From NCBI GenBank assembly GCA_017303735.1, contig JAFLCF010000058.1, positions 1-22,336 of the forward strand: a stretch of 22,336 nt of DNA, in the 5' to 3' direction. The translations under genes were made by a program, and so were the position numbers. The first letter of the stretch is position 1. Every line of letters starts with the position of its first letter. The stretch comes from Anaerolineae bacterium. Its GTDB lineage: Bacteria; Chloroflexota; Anaerolineae; Anaerolineales; Villigracilaceae. Shown piece after piece: positions 1 through 7,404 of the stretch. The notes below the pieces were generated by a model that saw only the letters and a list, made by a program, of their open reading frames with translations, had not been told where the DNA came from and did not search any database.

Positions 1-1117
1 CTTGACCCAACTCAGCCCGCCACGCCTCAGCCCGACCTTTGACCTGCTTCAGCGTTAAAGACATCATCTTTAAAATTGGAATTTCTCGCTCCGCCTCATC
101 CTTGAGATAATGCGTCAGCGTAGCAGAGATGCCCGCCAAACAAGCCTTATCCGCGCGGACGGCTCTGGCGAGTGGGTGTTTCTTGATCTTATCGAGCAAG
201 GCTTTCTTTCCAATGATGATTCCCGCCTGCGGACCGCCAAGCAGTTTGTCACCAGAAAAAAGAATTACATCCGCGCCCGCTTGCATGGACTCTTGCACCG
301 TCGGTTCGTGGGAGAAGCCATATTTGGCAGTGTCATACAAAGCGCCAGAACCAAGATCATCTACAACGGGAACGCCAGCTTGATGAGCAACATCTACGAT
401 ATCTTTGAAATTTGGCTCTTCGGTAAAGCCAACGATCTTAAAGTTGGAACGATGCGCACGCATGACCAAAGATGCCGATTCATCGAGAGCGGTTTGATAA
501 TCAGATAATCGGACTTTATTGGTGGTGCCAACTTCCACTAGTTTCGCCCCAGATTGTTTCATCACATCGGGCACGCGGAAACCGCCGCCGATCTCCACCA
601 ATTGCGAGCGGGCGATCACCACTTGCTTTTTATTTGCCAAAGCTGAGAGAGTTAACAAGACCGCCGAGGCGCAGTTGTTGACTACAAGAGCAGACTCAGC
701 CCCGGTGAGTTTCTGTAAAATAGATTCGGCATGAATAAGCCGCGAACCACGCTTGCCAGTTTCAAGGTCAAATTCGAGGTTGGAGTAGCCGCGCGAAACA
801 ACACCCATGGCATGAATGGTCGCTTCGCTCATGGGAGCGCGCCCAAGGTTAGTATGCAGGATTACACCCGTAGCGTTGATGACGGGATGCAGAGTGGACG
901 CCGTCCATGCAGCGAGGGTGGATTCGGCTTGGGCGAGAATAGATTCGTTAGATGGCAACCCAGCTTCGGGCTTAAGTCTGAAGCGTGCGCGAATTTCATC
1001 CAGGGTTTGGCGGAGTGCATCCAAGGTAAGAGGACGACCATACTGTGCGATCATCCGCGCTGTAGTTTCAGTTTGAAGGAGTCCTTCAACAGAGGGCAGG
1101 TTACGAAGTGTGGTCAT
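1..1117 (-). CDS. selA: L-seryl-tRNA(Sec) selenium transferase (SelA), 3' end cut by window edge
   Basis: SelA is a PLP enzyme that converts seryl-tRNA(Sec) to selenocysteinyl-tRNA(Sec) using selenophosphate, in the cytoplasm. Translating the minus strand from ATG 1117 gives about 372 open codons to the window edge; the family is usually near 460 residues, so the C-terminal part is missing. Recognisable stretches are HTNLGRAPM at residues 88-96, a central PLP-binding region, and SGDKLLGGPQAG with the Schiff-base lysine at about K291 (E. coli SelA uses K295). The start overlaps the upstream membrane-protein gene by 17 bases and has no clear Shine-Dalgarno, so translational coupling is likely. 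Its presence implies the organism makes selenoproteins; selB would be expected nearby but is not in view. The identification is firm. Confidence 0.95.
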   Translation of the reverse strand, partial: MTTLRNLPSVEGLLQTETTARMIAQYGRPLTLDALRQTLDEIRARFRLKPEAGLPSNESILAQAESTLAAWTASTLHPVINATGVILHTNLGRAPMSEATIHAMGVVSRGYSNLEFDLETGKRGSRLIHAESILQKLTGAESALVVNNCASAVLLTLSALANKKQVVIARSQLVEIGGGFRVPDVMKQSGAKLVEVGTTNKVRLSDYQTALDESASLVMRAHRSNFKIVGFTEEPNFKDIVDVAHQAGVPVVDDLGSGALYDTAKYGFSHEPTVQESMQAGADVILFSGDKLLGGPQAGIIIGKKALLDKIKKHPLARAVRADKACLAGISATLTHYLKDEAEREIPILKMMSLTLKQVKGRAEAWRAELGQ

Positions 1118-1514
1118 CGTGAATTGTGTGCGGTTGGCGATTGGCTTTTTCGCGAATGCGAATGAAATATTCGGCAGCGATGAGACCGCCCGCAAGACCG
1201 AGAATGACATAGAGTGTGACCAGCCGCCCAAGTTGAAGCCAGGCAAGGGTGGCGCCATAGACGCCAACCCACATGGCTTGACGGATCAGGACATTGGCAT
1301 CGGCGGGAGGGGTTTCGGGAAAACGTTGATGCAGATAAAAGACGATGGGCAGTGCCGTGCCAGTGAGCGCCATGAGGAGCAGGGCAAAAAATCCCCAACG
1401 CGACCAGACGAAAGGCAGGGTCATATTAATGATGAGATACAAACCGCCCCATCCGATAACGGTGAGAGCAAGCGCGGATAAACCAAATGGTTTGAAATGC
1501 AGTTTTTCATCCAT
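1101..1514 (-). CDS. Small four-helix membrane protein upstream of selA
   Basis: This 137-residue protein has a short charged N-terminus (MDEKLHFKPFG), then about four hydrophobic segments (roughly residues 11-30, 36-60, 80-97 and 100-118), and a hydrophilic tail rich in His, Arg and Asp. I do not recognise a named family or any catalytic motif. The stop codon lies inside the first codons of selA, so the two genes overlap and are probably co-transcribed. The ATG sits only 7 nt downstream of a TATAAT box, pointing to a leaderless or nearly leaderless mRNA. A role in selenium metabolism cannot be inferred from the sequence beyond gene position. It could equally be an unrelated small integral membrane protein. 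Confidence 0.75.
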   Translation of the reverse strand: MDEKLHFKPFGLSALALTVIGWGGLYLIINMTLPFVWSRWGFFALLLMALTGTALPIVFYLHQRFPETPPADANVLIRQAMWVGVYGATLAWLQLGRLVTLYVILGLAGGLIAAEYFIRIREKANRQPHTIHDDHTS

Positions 1515-1521
1515 TGATTGA

Positions 1522-1535
1522 ATTATACCCGCATC
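1522..1535 (-). promoter_or_regulatory. Extended -10 promoter element, near-leaderless
   Basis: Read on the minus strand this is GATGCGGGTATAAT, with the -10 hexamer at 1527-1522 and only 7 nt before the ATG at 1514. The identical 14-mer lies upstream of the PLP enzyme gene at 13772-13785. No good -35 hexamer is visible at 16-18 nt. Transcription would begin at or just before the start codon. Confidence 0.6.
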
Positions 1536-1579
1536 AGATTTTTGAATGAGCTGACAAACCTTCGTACACAGAAGAAACG

Positions 1580-1611
1580 AAAAACACGGAGAGCCTTTTT
1601 TGAATCTCCGT
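1580..1611 (-). terminator. Candidate terminator of the Bat-type operon
   Basis: On the minus strand a 7-bp stem (ACGGAGA pairing with TCTCCGT, 1605-1611 with 1586-1592) is followed by GTTTTTCG. It lies about 35 bases past the stop codon of the last VWA gene. The loop is 12 nt and A-rich. A wider alternative pairing (ACACGGA with TCCGTGT) shares one arm. The rest of the 1528-1643 gap shows nothing else. Confidence 0.5.
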
Positions 1612-1643
1612 CAAATCCGTATTTTCCGTGTACAAAAAATAGT

Positions 1644-2687
1644 TTACAGCAAAGGATTCCAGCGAAGAGACAGCAGAATCGCCAGCACGACGAAGAATGC
1701 CGCGATCGCCGCAAAGATGACGCTGATCTCTGTCGTTTCGGTGACGGTGAAAAGCTGGGTGGGCAGGTTGTCGAAGACTTCCTGCAATTCGCTTGAGCTT
1801 TCTGCAAGATGATATTCGCCGCCGGTCATATCGGCAACTTGCATGAGAGTGGCTTCGTCGATCTCACGGCGGAAGTTACCACCTCCCCCGCTAAATTGCT
1901 GCCCCCCGAACGGGTCAACGAACTGAGGCGCATATGGATTGCAATTCATAGGAGATGAGTTGTTGGTCGTGCCAAAGCCAATGGTGTACACGCGAATTCC
2001 GCGATCTTTTGCCATTTCTGCGGCAGAAATCGGGTCGATGCCTGTGGTAGTAACACCATCGGTCAGCAGGACAATGATCGCAGGCACATATTCCCCTTCG
2101 AGCAGCGCTACTACAGGCACAGATGAATACGGACTAACTACTGAATCATCGATCTCCGAAATGGCATTGATGGACATGAGAATGCCTTCGCCAATGGCGG
2201 TGCGGCGGGCTGTGGCAATATTTTGAATGGTCGTTTCGAGCAGGGCACGATCAGTGGTGGGAGGCTGGGCAATGGCGGCAAACCCGGCAAAGACGACGAT
2301 GCCTATTTGAGTATTCGAATCTTGTGATCTTATGAATTGCAACGCCGCGGCTTTGGCGGACTCTATTCGGTTCGGCGCAATATCGGTGGAACACATACTT
2401 CGTGAAACGTCGATGGCGAGGATAATGGTCGAGTTCGTTGATGGCAAGGTGACGATGGATGTCGGGCGCGTCATTGCCATGATGAGGCTGGAGATCGCCA
2501 GCAGGAATAAGGCAAATGGAAGATGCCGCTTCCATGAGGAGCGTTTTGGTAGTGCATCACGCACGAGTGACAGGCTTGAGAAACGAACCGCATAGGGTTT
2601 GCGTCGGCGTAGGATAAGAACATAGCCGATGATCAAGATCGGTATCAACGCAAACAGATAAAAGACGGGCCACCAAATGAATTCCAT
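1644..2687 (-). CDS. Membrane-anchored VWA-domain protein (BatA/BatB-like), second copy
   Basis: This 347-residue protein has a hydrophobic segment at residues 5-25, a second at about 56-74, a VWA domain from about 88 to 290, and a C-terminal membrane segment (about 320-341). The MIDAS metal site is visible as DVSRS (D93) and LLTDG further on. This layout matches BatA/BatB of the Bacteroides aerotolerance operons, where the VWA domain faces the periplasm or cell exterior. It is paralogous to the adjacent gene: D93 of the MIDAS falls at the same residue number in both. A GTG lies directly before the ATG; I chose the ATG at 2687 because GAGG sits 5 nt upstream of it. The gap to the preceding gene is 18 bases. 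The exact substrate or partner is unknown. Confidence 0.88.
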   Translation of the reverse strand: MEFIWWPVFYLFALIPILIIGYVLILRRRKPYAVRFSSLSLVRDALPKRSSWKRHLPFALFLLAISSLIMAMTRPTSIVTLPSTNSTIILAIDVSRSMCSTDIAPNRIESAKAAALQFIRSQDSNTQIGIVVFAGFAAIAQPPTTDRALLETTIQNIATARRTAIGEGILMSINAISEIDDSVVSPYSSVPVVALLEGEYVPAIIVLLTDGVTTTGIDPISAAEMAKDRGIRVYTIGFGTTNNSSPMNCNPYAPQFVDPFGGQQFSGGGGNFRREIDEATLMQVADMTGGEYHLAESSSELQEVFDNLPTQLFTVTETTEISVIFAAIAAFFVVLAILLSLRWNPLL

Positions 2688-2705
2688 CACGACCTCAATA
2701 TTGCA

Positions 2706-3707
2706 TCACGGCACACGGCTGAACCATAACAAAGATAAAATGCCGCCGATCAACAAACTCAAAATACTAACACCCGCAAAGACCGCGGTCACTTCTGTTT
2801 CTTCATAAGCAACACGCAGACCCGGCTCGATGGTCTTGTAGACTTCATTCAAGTCTTCTTCATTCTGCGCATTGAAATAGATGCCTTCGGTCAGGTCTGC
2901 TATTCCACGCAGGGTGGCTTCATCGACCTTGGTAAAGACATTAAAACCATTCACGGTCAACTGCACGCCTTCGGGGCTGCCAATGGCGATGGTGTGAATG
3001 CGAATTCCACGCTCCAGGGCAAACAACGCCGCGCTGACGGGGTCCGGGTCCATGTTATTTTCGCCATCGGTAAAAAGGATGATGGACACAGACTCATCCA
3101 TTGCTTCGGTGGGTCCGGTAGGAGTTGGCATGCCGGTGCGATCCAACGAAGTGATCGGTTCATCGCCGGTGATGTTGGCTAAGGTATTCAGCGAAACAAG
3201 AATCCCATTTGCAAGAGATGTGCCCCGTTGGGGTGTGAGGCGTTTGATCGACTCAATGATCGTGGTCTGGTCGTTTGAAGGGATCTGAACGGTAATCCCA
3301 CCTTCGCTGAACGCAACAACCCCAACCTTCACTGTCGAAGGCTGGCGCTCAACAAAATCCATTGCCACTTCTTTGGCGGCTTCCAAACGATTGGGCTTGA
3401 AATCCTCAGCTGCCATACTGCCGGAAACGTCGAAAGCGAGGATCACGACACCCTCAACCTTCGGCAAGCTGATCACCACGCGCGGACGAGCCAACGCCAC
3501 GAAGAGAACCGTCAGCCCGACTAAAAAGAACAAAGCCGGGATATGCCTGCGCATGCCCACATCACGCCCGGAAGATTGCTTCACCAAACCCAAACTGCCA
3601 TAGCGAAGCGCGATCTGTTTACGCTGTTGTTGAAGATTGAAATACATCAACATCAACAGCGGGATCAGCACCAACGACCAAAGCATACTTTGCCAAATGA
3701 AACTCAT
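2706..3707 (-). CDS. Membrane-anchored VWA-domain protein (BatA-like), first copy
   Basis: This 333-residue protein has hydrophobic segments at residues 8-24 and 57-75, then a VWA domain with a complete MIDAS start, DVSGS at residues 93-97, and the later acidic motif ILFTDGENN. The C-terminal end (about 305-328) is hydrophobic, so the protein is anchored at both ends. It lies 9 bases after the DUF58 gene and 18 bases before its own paralogue, clearly in one operon. In the MoxR/DUF58/VWA systems, the AAA+ ATPase is thought to act with VWA proteins in metal-dependent assembly or stress resistance. That role is from family knowledge, not from this sequence. Confidence 0.9.
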   Translation of the reverse strand: MSFIWQSMLWSLVLIPLLMLMYFNLQQQRKQIALRYGSLGLVKQSSGRDVGMRRHIPALFFLVGLTVLFVALARPRVVISLPKVEGVVILAFDVSGSMAAEDFKPNRLEAAKEVAMDFVERQPSTVKVGVVAFSEGGITVQIPSNDQTTIIESIKRLTPQRGTSLANGILVSLNTLANITGDEPITSLDRTGMPTPTGPTEAMDESVSIILFTDGENNMDPDPVSAALFALERGIRIHTIAIGSPEGVQLTVNGFNVFTKVDEATLRGIADLTEGIYFNAQNEEDLNEVYKTIEPGLRVAYEETEVTAVFAGVSILSLLIGGILSLLWFSRVP

Positions 3708-3716
3708 CGGGTCATT

Positions 3717-4616
3717 TCACTTTCGGCGCTGACGGCGCAACATCACAAAACTTGCGATCGAATGGATCAAGTCGGCTTCGGTGGAAAGCTGCAACACATC
3801 CACACCGGCGTGTTTGAACGACTCAGTCAGAGCTTCTTCGCGCTTCTGAGCCGCATCCATGAAACGTTGGCGGAATTTTTTATCGCTGGTATCCACGAAC
3901 AATTGCTCGCCCGTTTCCATATCCTCCAACACAATGTGCCCCACATCTGGCAGGGTCGTTTCGCGCGGGTCCCACAAACGGATGGCAATGACTTCGTGGC
4001 GTTGTGCCAGCAAACCCAAAGTGCGTTCCCAACCCGGTGTGCTGATAAAGTCTGAAACTACGAACACGAGCGAACGTTTCTTGATGCTATGCAACCCGCC
4101 GCGGATCAAAGCGGATAGGTCGGTCATCGGCACATGATTGAGACGCGGCTGCTTGAGCAGGTCGTTGATGAGACGCAGCACATGCATCCGCCCGCCTCGC
4201 GCTGGGACCGTATGCTGGACGCCGCTCCCAAACATCACCGCCCCGACACGATTCCCATGACGCGTGAGCAGGCGTGATAGCACACCCACAAAATCGACCA
4301 GGATCGTGCGCTTCTGCGTATCCAGCGTGCCAAAATCTACAGAGGGACTCAGATCGAGCAGAAACCACGCGATGATCTCGCGGTCTTCCATATACTCGCG
4401 GACGTATGGCGTATCCATGCGCGCACTGACATTCCAGTCAATGTAGCGGATGTCGTCTTGCGGTTGGTATTCGCGCAAGTCGGCAAAGTCCACGCCGGAG
4501 CCACGGAAGAGGCTGCGATAATCACCCTGCAAATATCCGTCCAGACGGCGAATGACCTGCCAATCCAGCCGGTGCAGGATGCGCTCAGGCGTTCGCGCGG
4601 ACGTTGAAGTGTTCAT
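3717..4616 (-). CDS. DUF58 domain protein
   Basis: This 299-residue soluble protein carries the DUF58 signature at residues 39-66 (GSGVDFADLREYQ, then DDIRYIDWNVSAR). A VWA-like strand follows with a degenerate MIDAS, DLSPS, at 88-92. The length is typical of the family. The start overlaps the end of the MoxR gene by 32 bases, has no good Shine-Dalgarno and is probably translationally coupled. DUF58 proteins almost always sit between a MoxR ATPase and VWA proteins, as here. Their molecular role is still unclear; they are thought to be partners or adaptors of the ATPase. Confidence 0.92.
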   Translation of the reverse strand: MNTSTSARTPERILHRLDWQVIRRLDGYLQGDYRSLFRGSGVDFADLREYQPQDDIRYIDWNVSARMDTPYVREYMEDREIIAWFLLDLSPSVDFGTLDTQKRTILVDFVGVLSRLLTRHGNRVGAVMFGSGVQHTVPARGGRMHVLRLINDLLKQPRLNHVPMTDLSALIRGGLHSIKKRSLVFVVSDFISTPGWERTLGLLAQRHEVIAIRLWDPRETTLPDVGHIVLEDMETGEQLFVDTSDKKFRQRFMDAAQKREEALTESFKHAGVDVLQLSTEADLIHSIASFVMLRRQRRK

Positions 4617-5592
4617 TCAAAGGCACCACAGGGACGGGAATGCGGTCGAGAATCTTCGTCAAAATATCGTCGCTGGTCACTTCATCAGAGAGCGCCTCAT
4701 ACGAAAGCACCAAACGATGACGGATAACATCCAATGCCATATCGAGCACGTCTTGCGGCAGGACGTAGGTGCGTCCGCGCACGAAGGCGATGGCTTTGGC
4801 AGTGAGGATCAAATTGATCGAAGCACGCGGGCTTGCACCAAAGGTGATGTAATTCTCAAACTCTGGCAGCCCCACTTGTTTTGGGCTGCGGGTGGCATTC
4901 ACCAACTTAACCGCATATTCGATCAGCGACGGGTCGACATAAACCTGGTCTGCTTTCTTTTGCAACTCAAGCAGATCCTCGACGTTGAGCACTTTCTGAA
5001 CTGCCTGAATAGCGCCCGTCATGCGTTCTACGATCACGAACTCTTCGGTTTGAGTTGGATACCCGATCAACACCTTAAGCATGAAGCGGTCCACTTGAGC
5101 TTCGGGCAAGGCGTAGGTCCCTTCGGTTTCGATGGGGTTCTGAGTTGCCAACACCAAAAACGGATTCGGCACTTTGAAGGTTTCACGCCCAATGGTCACT
5201 TGTCGCTCTTGCATCACTTCGAGCAAGGCGCTTTGCACTTTGGCTGGTGCGCGGTTAATTTCATCGGCAAGCAATAAATTAGTGAAGACCGGACCCAACG
5301 AGGTATTGAACTCGCCTGTCTTCTGGTTATAAATGCGCGTGCCGATCAGATCGGCAGGGACAAGATCTGGGGTGAATTGAATGCGTTTGAACTCACCGCC
5401 GATGGAATCAGCCAGAGTCTTGATCGCCATCGTCTTCGCCAAGCCCGGCACGCCTTCCACAAGGATATGTCCACGGGCGAGCAATGCCACGATCAGCCGT
5501 TCGAGCAAGTGATCTTGCCCGACGATGATCTTCTTGACTTCATACAACACACGTTCCATTGGAAGTTTGTTCTCGCGATTTGATTGTTCCAT
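4585..5592 (-). CDS. MoxR-family AAA+ ATPase
   Basis: This 335-residue protein has a Walker A motif GVPGLAKT at residues 47-54, a Walker B LLLADEINRAP, a sensor region (ATQNPIETEGTYALPEAQ), and a C-terminal lid domain. All of these are typical of MoxR ATPases. They act as chaperone-like remodelling ATPases in the cytoplasm, usually with VWA-domain proteins encoded downstream. The ATG at 5592 is supported by AAGGAG at 5605-5600 with a 7-nt spacer. It is the first gene of the four-gene Bat-type cluster. No batC, batD or batE homologue is found in the window. Confidence 0.96.
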   Translation of the reverse strand: MEQSNRENKLPMERVLYEVKKIIVGQDHLLERLIVALLARGHILVEGVPGLAKTMAIKTLADSIGGEFKRIQFTPDLVPADLIGTRIYNQKTGEFNTSLGPVFTNLLLADEINRAPAKVQSALLEVMQERQVTIGRETFKVPNPFLVLATQNPIETEGTYALPEAQVDRFMLKVLIGYPTQTEEFVIVERMTGAIQAVQKVLNVEDLLELQKKADQVYVDPSLIEYAVKLVNATRSPKQVGLPEFENYITFGASPRASINLILTAKAIAFVRGRTYVLPQDVLDMALDVIRHRLVLSYEALSDEVTSDDILTKILDRIPVPVVPLNEHFNVRANA

Positions 5593-5613
5593 GAATATTC
5601 TCCTTATTATTTC

Positions 5614-5710
5614 GTCATTGCGAGCCGCGCTCTTGTTCTTGGCGGCGAAGCAATCTCATAAGCATGGTTGGGGATTGCTTCGGGCGGAAGTGCATCGCCC
5701 TCGCAATGAC
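5614..5710. repeat. REP-like nested palindrome between moxR and the protease gene
   Basis: The outer arms GTCATTGCGAG (5614-5624) and CTCGCAATGAC (5700-5710) are perfect inverted repeats of 11 bp. Inside them, CGAAGCAATC (5646-5655) pairs with GATTGCTTCG (5673-5682), 10 bp. It fills nearly all of the 128-base gap between the two genes. Palindromes starting GTCATTGCGAG are familiar as dispersed repeats in many bacterial genomes. Whether this one is multicopy in this genome cannot be seen from one window. Confidence 0.75.
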
Positions 5711-5720
5711 AGGTGTCGAC

Positions 5721-6560
5721 TTAATACGGCGGCGACCCCATGCCACCTACTGCGACGTTGATGGGAACCGCAAAAGCAATGCCTACAAAAAAATTATCTT
5801 CGGTGGGGTTGGTTAGACCGGTGACGATGCCGATCACATGTCCCTGACGGTTGAGCAAGGGTCCGCCTGAGTTGCCAGGGTTGGCGGCGGCGTCGAATTG
5901 GATCATGCCGGGGATCACGATGTTGCTATTCGGTATTCTGAATGTACGGTCAAAACCAGAGATAACGCCCGAACTCATCGAACCGTACAAGCCGAATGGA
6001 TTACCCACCACGAACGCCTCATCCCCCACTCGCATTGCGCTGGGGTTGCCCAAGGTGGCAGGGAAAAGCACAGGCGGCGAATCAAGGGCTTGAATGACGG
6101 CAAGGTCCAACTCGGGAATCTCAGTAATAATCTGAGCCTCAGATTCGGTGCCATCTGCAAAGGTGACCTTGATGCTGCTCGCGCCATCAATGACATGCAG
6201 ACTGGTAAGGATGTCGCCAAACGAATCGACGACCACGCCGCTGCCCAAGCCGAAGCCTGTCTCAGCGTTGCGATGCCTTTCCTCAGTCTGGATCAAAACC
6301 AGAGAGGGACGAATCACTTCATACACCTGCGCCGAATACGCAGGCGGCGGAGTGGCAGATGCCATCGCCGAAGCGATTGACGCATTGACATCTTCCACGC
6401 TGAGTTGATTGGGTTGGACTATAACAAGATGATAGAGAAGAAAAGCTAACAGGGCGGCAAAAACTCCCGAAGCAAAAGGCAAGCCGCGGCGGAGTTGGGA
6501 GGCGATGTTCTTTATCCCCTTTTTAAATCGCTCTAGGTTTGAATCTGTTGATTCGCTCAT
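5721..6560 (-). CDS. Membrane-anchored HtrA/DegP-like serine protease without PDZ domain
   Basis: This 279-residue protein has a basic N-terminus, one membrane segment at about residues 29-48, then a trypsin-like protease domain. The catalytic triad is visible: H122 (TSLHVIDGA), D152 (ELDLAVI) and S231 (NPGNSGGPL). It ends shortly after the last protease strand with GGMGSPPY, so the PDZ domain(s) of DegP/DegS are absent. It is probably anchored in the cytoplasmic membrane with the protease outside. The ATG at 6560 has AAGGAAG a few bases upstream. It lies in the same direction as the MoxR cluster, but a 128-base gap with a palindromic repeat makes a separate transcript possible. Confidence 0.9.
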   Translation of the reverse strand: MSESTDSNLERFKKGIKNIASQLRRGLPFASGVFAALLAFLLYHLVIVQPNQLSVEDVNASIASAMASATPPPAYSAQVYEVIRPSLVLIQTEERHRNAETGFGLGSGVVVDSFGDILTSLHVIDGASSIKVTFADGTESEAQIITEIPELDLAVIQALDSPPVLFPATLGNPSAMRVGDEAFVVGNPFGLYGSMSSGVISGFDRTFRIPNSNIVIPGMIQFDAAANPGNSGGPLLNRQGHVIGIVTGLTNPTEDNFFVGIAFAVPINVAVGGMGSPPY

Positions 6561-6710
6561 GCATACTTCCTTGATGGTGAACTCGTGGAACGTAGGCGAA
6601 CTATAAAGAAACTATACGTGGATTATTTTAGATAAAGATGAGAGAAAACATCGTGTTCTTACAAAGGGAGGAAAGTCTCATAAAAACCACACAATTGATG
6701 TGAGGGAATG

Positions 6711-6716
6711 TATACT
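6711..6716 (+). promoter_or_regulatory. Possible -10 box for the nitroreductase gene
   Basis: TATACT lies 140 bases before the chosen start of the nitroreductase. No convincing -35 is present. If real, the mRNA would have a leader of about 130 nt containing the REP-like hairpins that follow. Confidence 0.25.
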
Positions 6717-6727
6717 TTTAGGAGCAT

Positions 6728-6833
6728 GGTGGTCGAGTGCAAGCAGTCGAGACCATCAATAAATATCAGTCGTTCCATTAACAGGGTGGTCTCGATATGC
6801 GCCTCAAAGATCATTCGGCGCTACTCGACCACC
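6728..6833. repeat. Pair of REP-like palindromes in inverted order, nitroreductase leader
   Basis: Outer arms GGTGGTCGAGT (6728-6738) and ACTCGACCACC (6823-6833) are a perfect 11-bp inverted repeat. Inner arms TCGAGACCA (6747-6755) and TGGTCTCGA (6787-6795) pair over 9 bp. Each half (6728-6756 and 6785-6835) by itself resembles the REP type with GGTCTCGATA...CTACTCGACCACC seen in many bacteria. The two copies face each other across an A+T-rich spacer. The remaining part of the 6561-6856 intergenic region shows only weak promoter-like boxes, including TATAGT boxes on the minus strand upstream of the protease gene. Confidence 0.75.
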
Positions 6834-6846
6834 GGAGTTTATCATT

Positions 6847-6851
6847 GGAGG
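6847..6851 (+). promoter_or_regulatory. Ribosome binding site fixing the nitroreductase start
   Basis: GGAGG with a 5-nt spacer to ATG 6857. An in-frame ATG 60 bases further upstream (6797) lies inside the REP palindrome and has no such site. The frame between 6797 and 6857 encodes repeat-derived residues, so 6857 is the better start. Confidence 0.8.
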
Positions 6852-6856
6852 TTGAG

Positions 6857-7369
6857 ATGAATGTTTCAGATGCAATTCGATTGAAGCGAGCGGTACGTAA
6901 GTTTCAAGACAAGCCCTTGCCCGCAGATGTGGTGCACGCCATCTTGAATGCAGGGCGAAGGTCGCAATCTTCGAAAAATACACAGGCGTGGCAATTCATT
7001 GCCATTCAAGAAAAGTCTATCTTAAAAGAACTTTCCACTTGCGGCGAATGGGCGGGGCATCTCGCTGGCGCGGCGTTGGCGGTTGCGATTTTGACTCCTG
7101 ACCCCGAAGGCAAATTCCAGATCATGTTCGATGCCGGTCAGGCTGCGGCGTTCATGCAACTCGCAGCATGGGAGTTGGGAGTTGGCTCTGTGCCTGCATC
7201 ATTGTATGAATTTGATAAAACGCGTGAGATCTTAAAATTCCCCGCTGAGTGGCATTTGCGCATCGCGCTGTCGTTTGGGTATCCGCTGGAGGAGACGAAG
7301 TTATCCGCGCCGCCAAAGAAGGGTGGACGGGTGGCATTGGAAGATGTGGTGCATTGGGAGACGTGGTAG
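6857..7369 (+). CDS. Nitroreductase-family flavoprotein
   Basis: This 170-residue protein opens with the nitroreductase signature: a short helix followed by RLKRAVRKFQDKP, whose arginines bind the FMN phosphate in the family. GRRSQSSKNTQAWQF follows. The middle (GQAAAFMQLAAWELGVGSVPA) and the end (SFGYPLEETK) also match the family. Such enzymes are FMN-dependent, NAD(P)H-using homodimers reducing nitro compounds, quinones or other acceptors; the substrate cannot be told from sequence. It is at the short end for the family. It stands alone, convergent with the potassium transporter genes 35 bases downstream. Confidence 0.9.
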   Translation: MNVSDAIRLKRAVRKFQDKPLPADVVHAILNAGRRSQSSKNTQAWQFIAIQEKSILKELSTCGEWAGHLAGAALAVAILTPDPEGKFQIMFDAGQAAAFMQLAAWELGVGSVPASLYEFDKTREILKFPAEWHLRIALSFGYPLEETKLSAPPKKGGRVALEDVVHWETW

Positions 7370-7404
7370 TGCGATTGCAGATTGACGATTGAGGTTTATT
7401 GAAA

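Noticed and set aside
110..1165. Several plus-strand ORFs of up to 144 codons across 110-1165
   Set aside because: They lie opposite the continuous, well-matching selA frame on the minus strand and show no protein-like pattern.
4552..5277. 241-codon plus-strand ORF
   Set aside because: It is antisense to the MoxR ATPase gene, whose motifs are complete; the ORF is Cys/His-rich in a way typical of reverse-frame translation.
5721..6560. Truncated or frameshifted DegP with lost PDZ domain
   Set aside because: The downstream sequence after the stop is the palindromic repeat and shows no PDZ remnant in any frame; PDZ-less membrane-anchored forms exist, so it is treated as intact.
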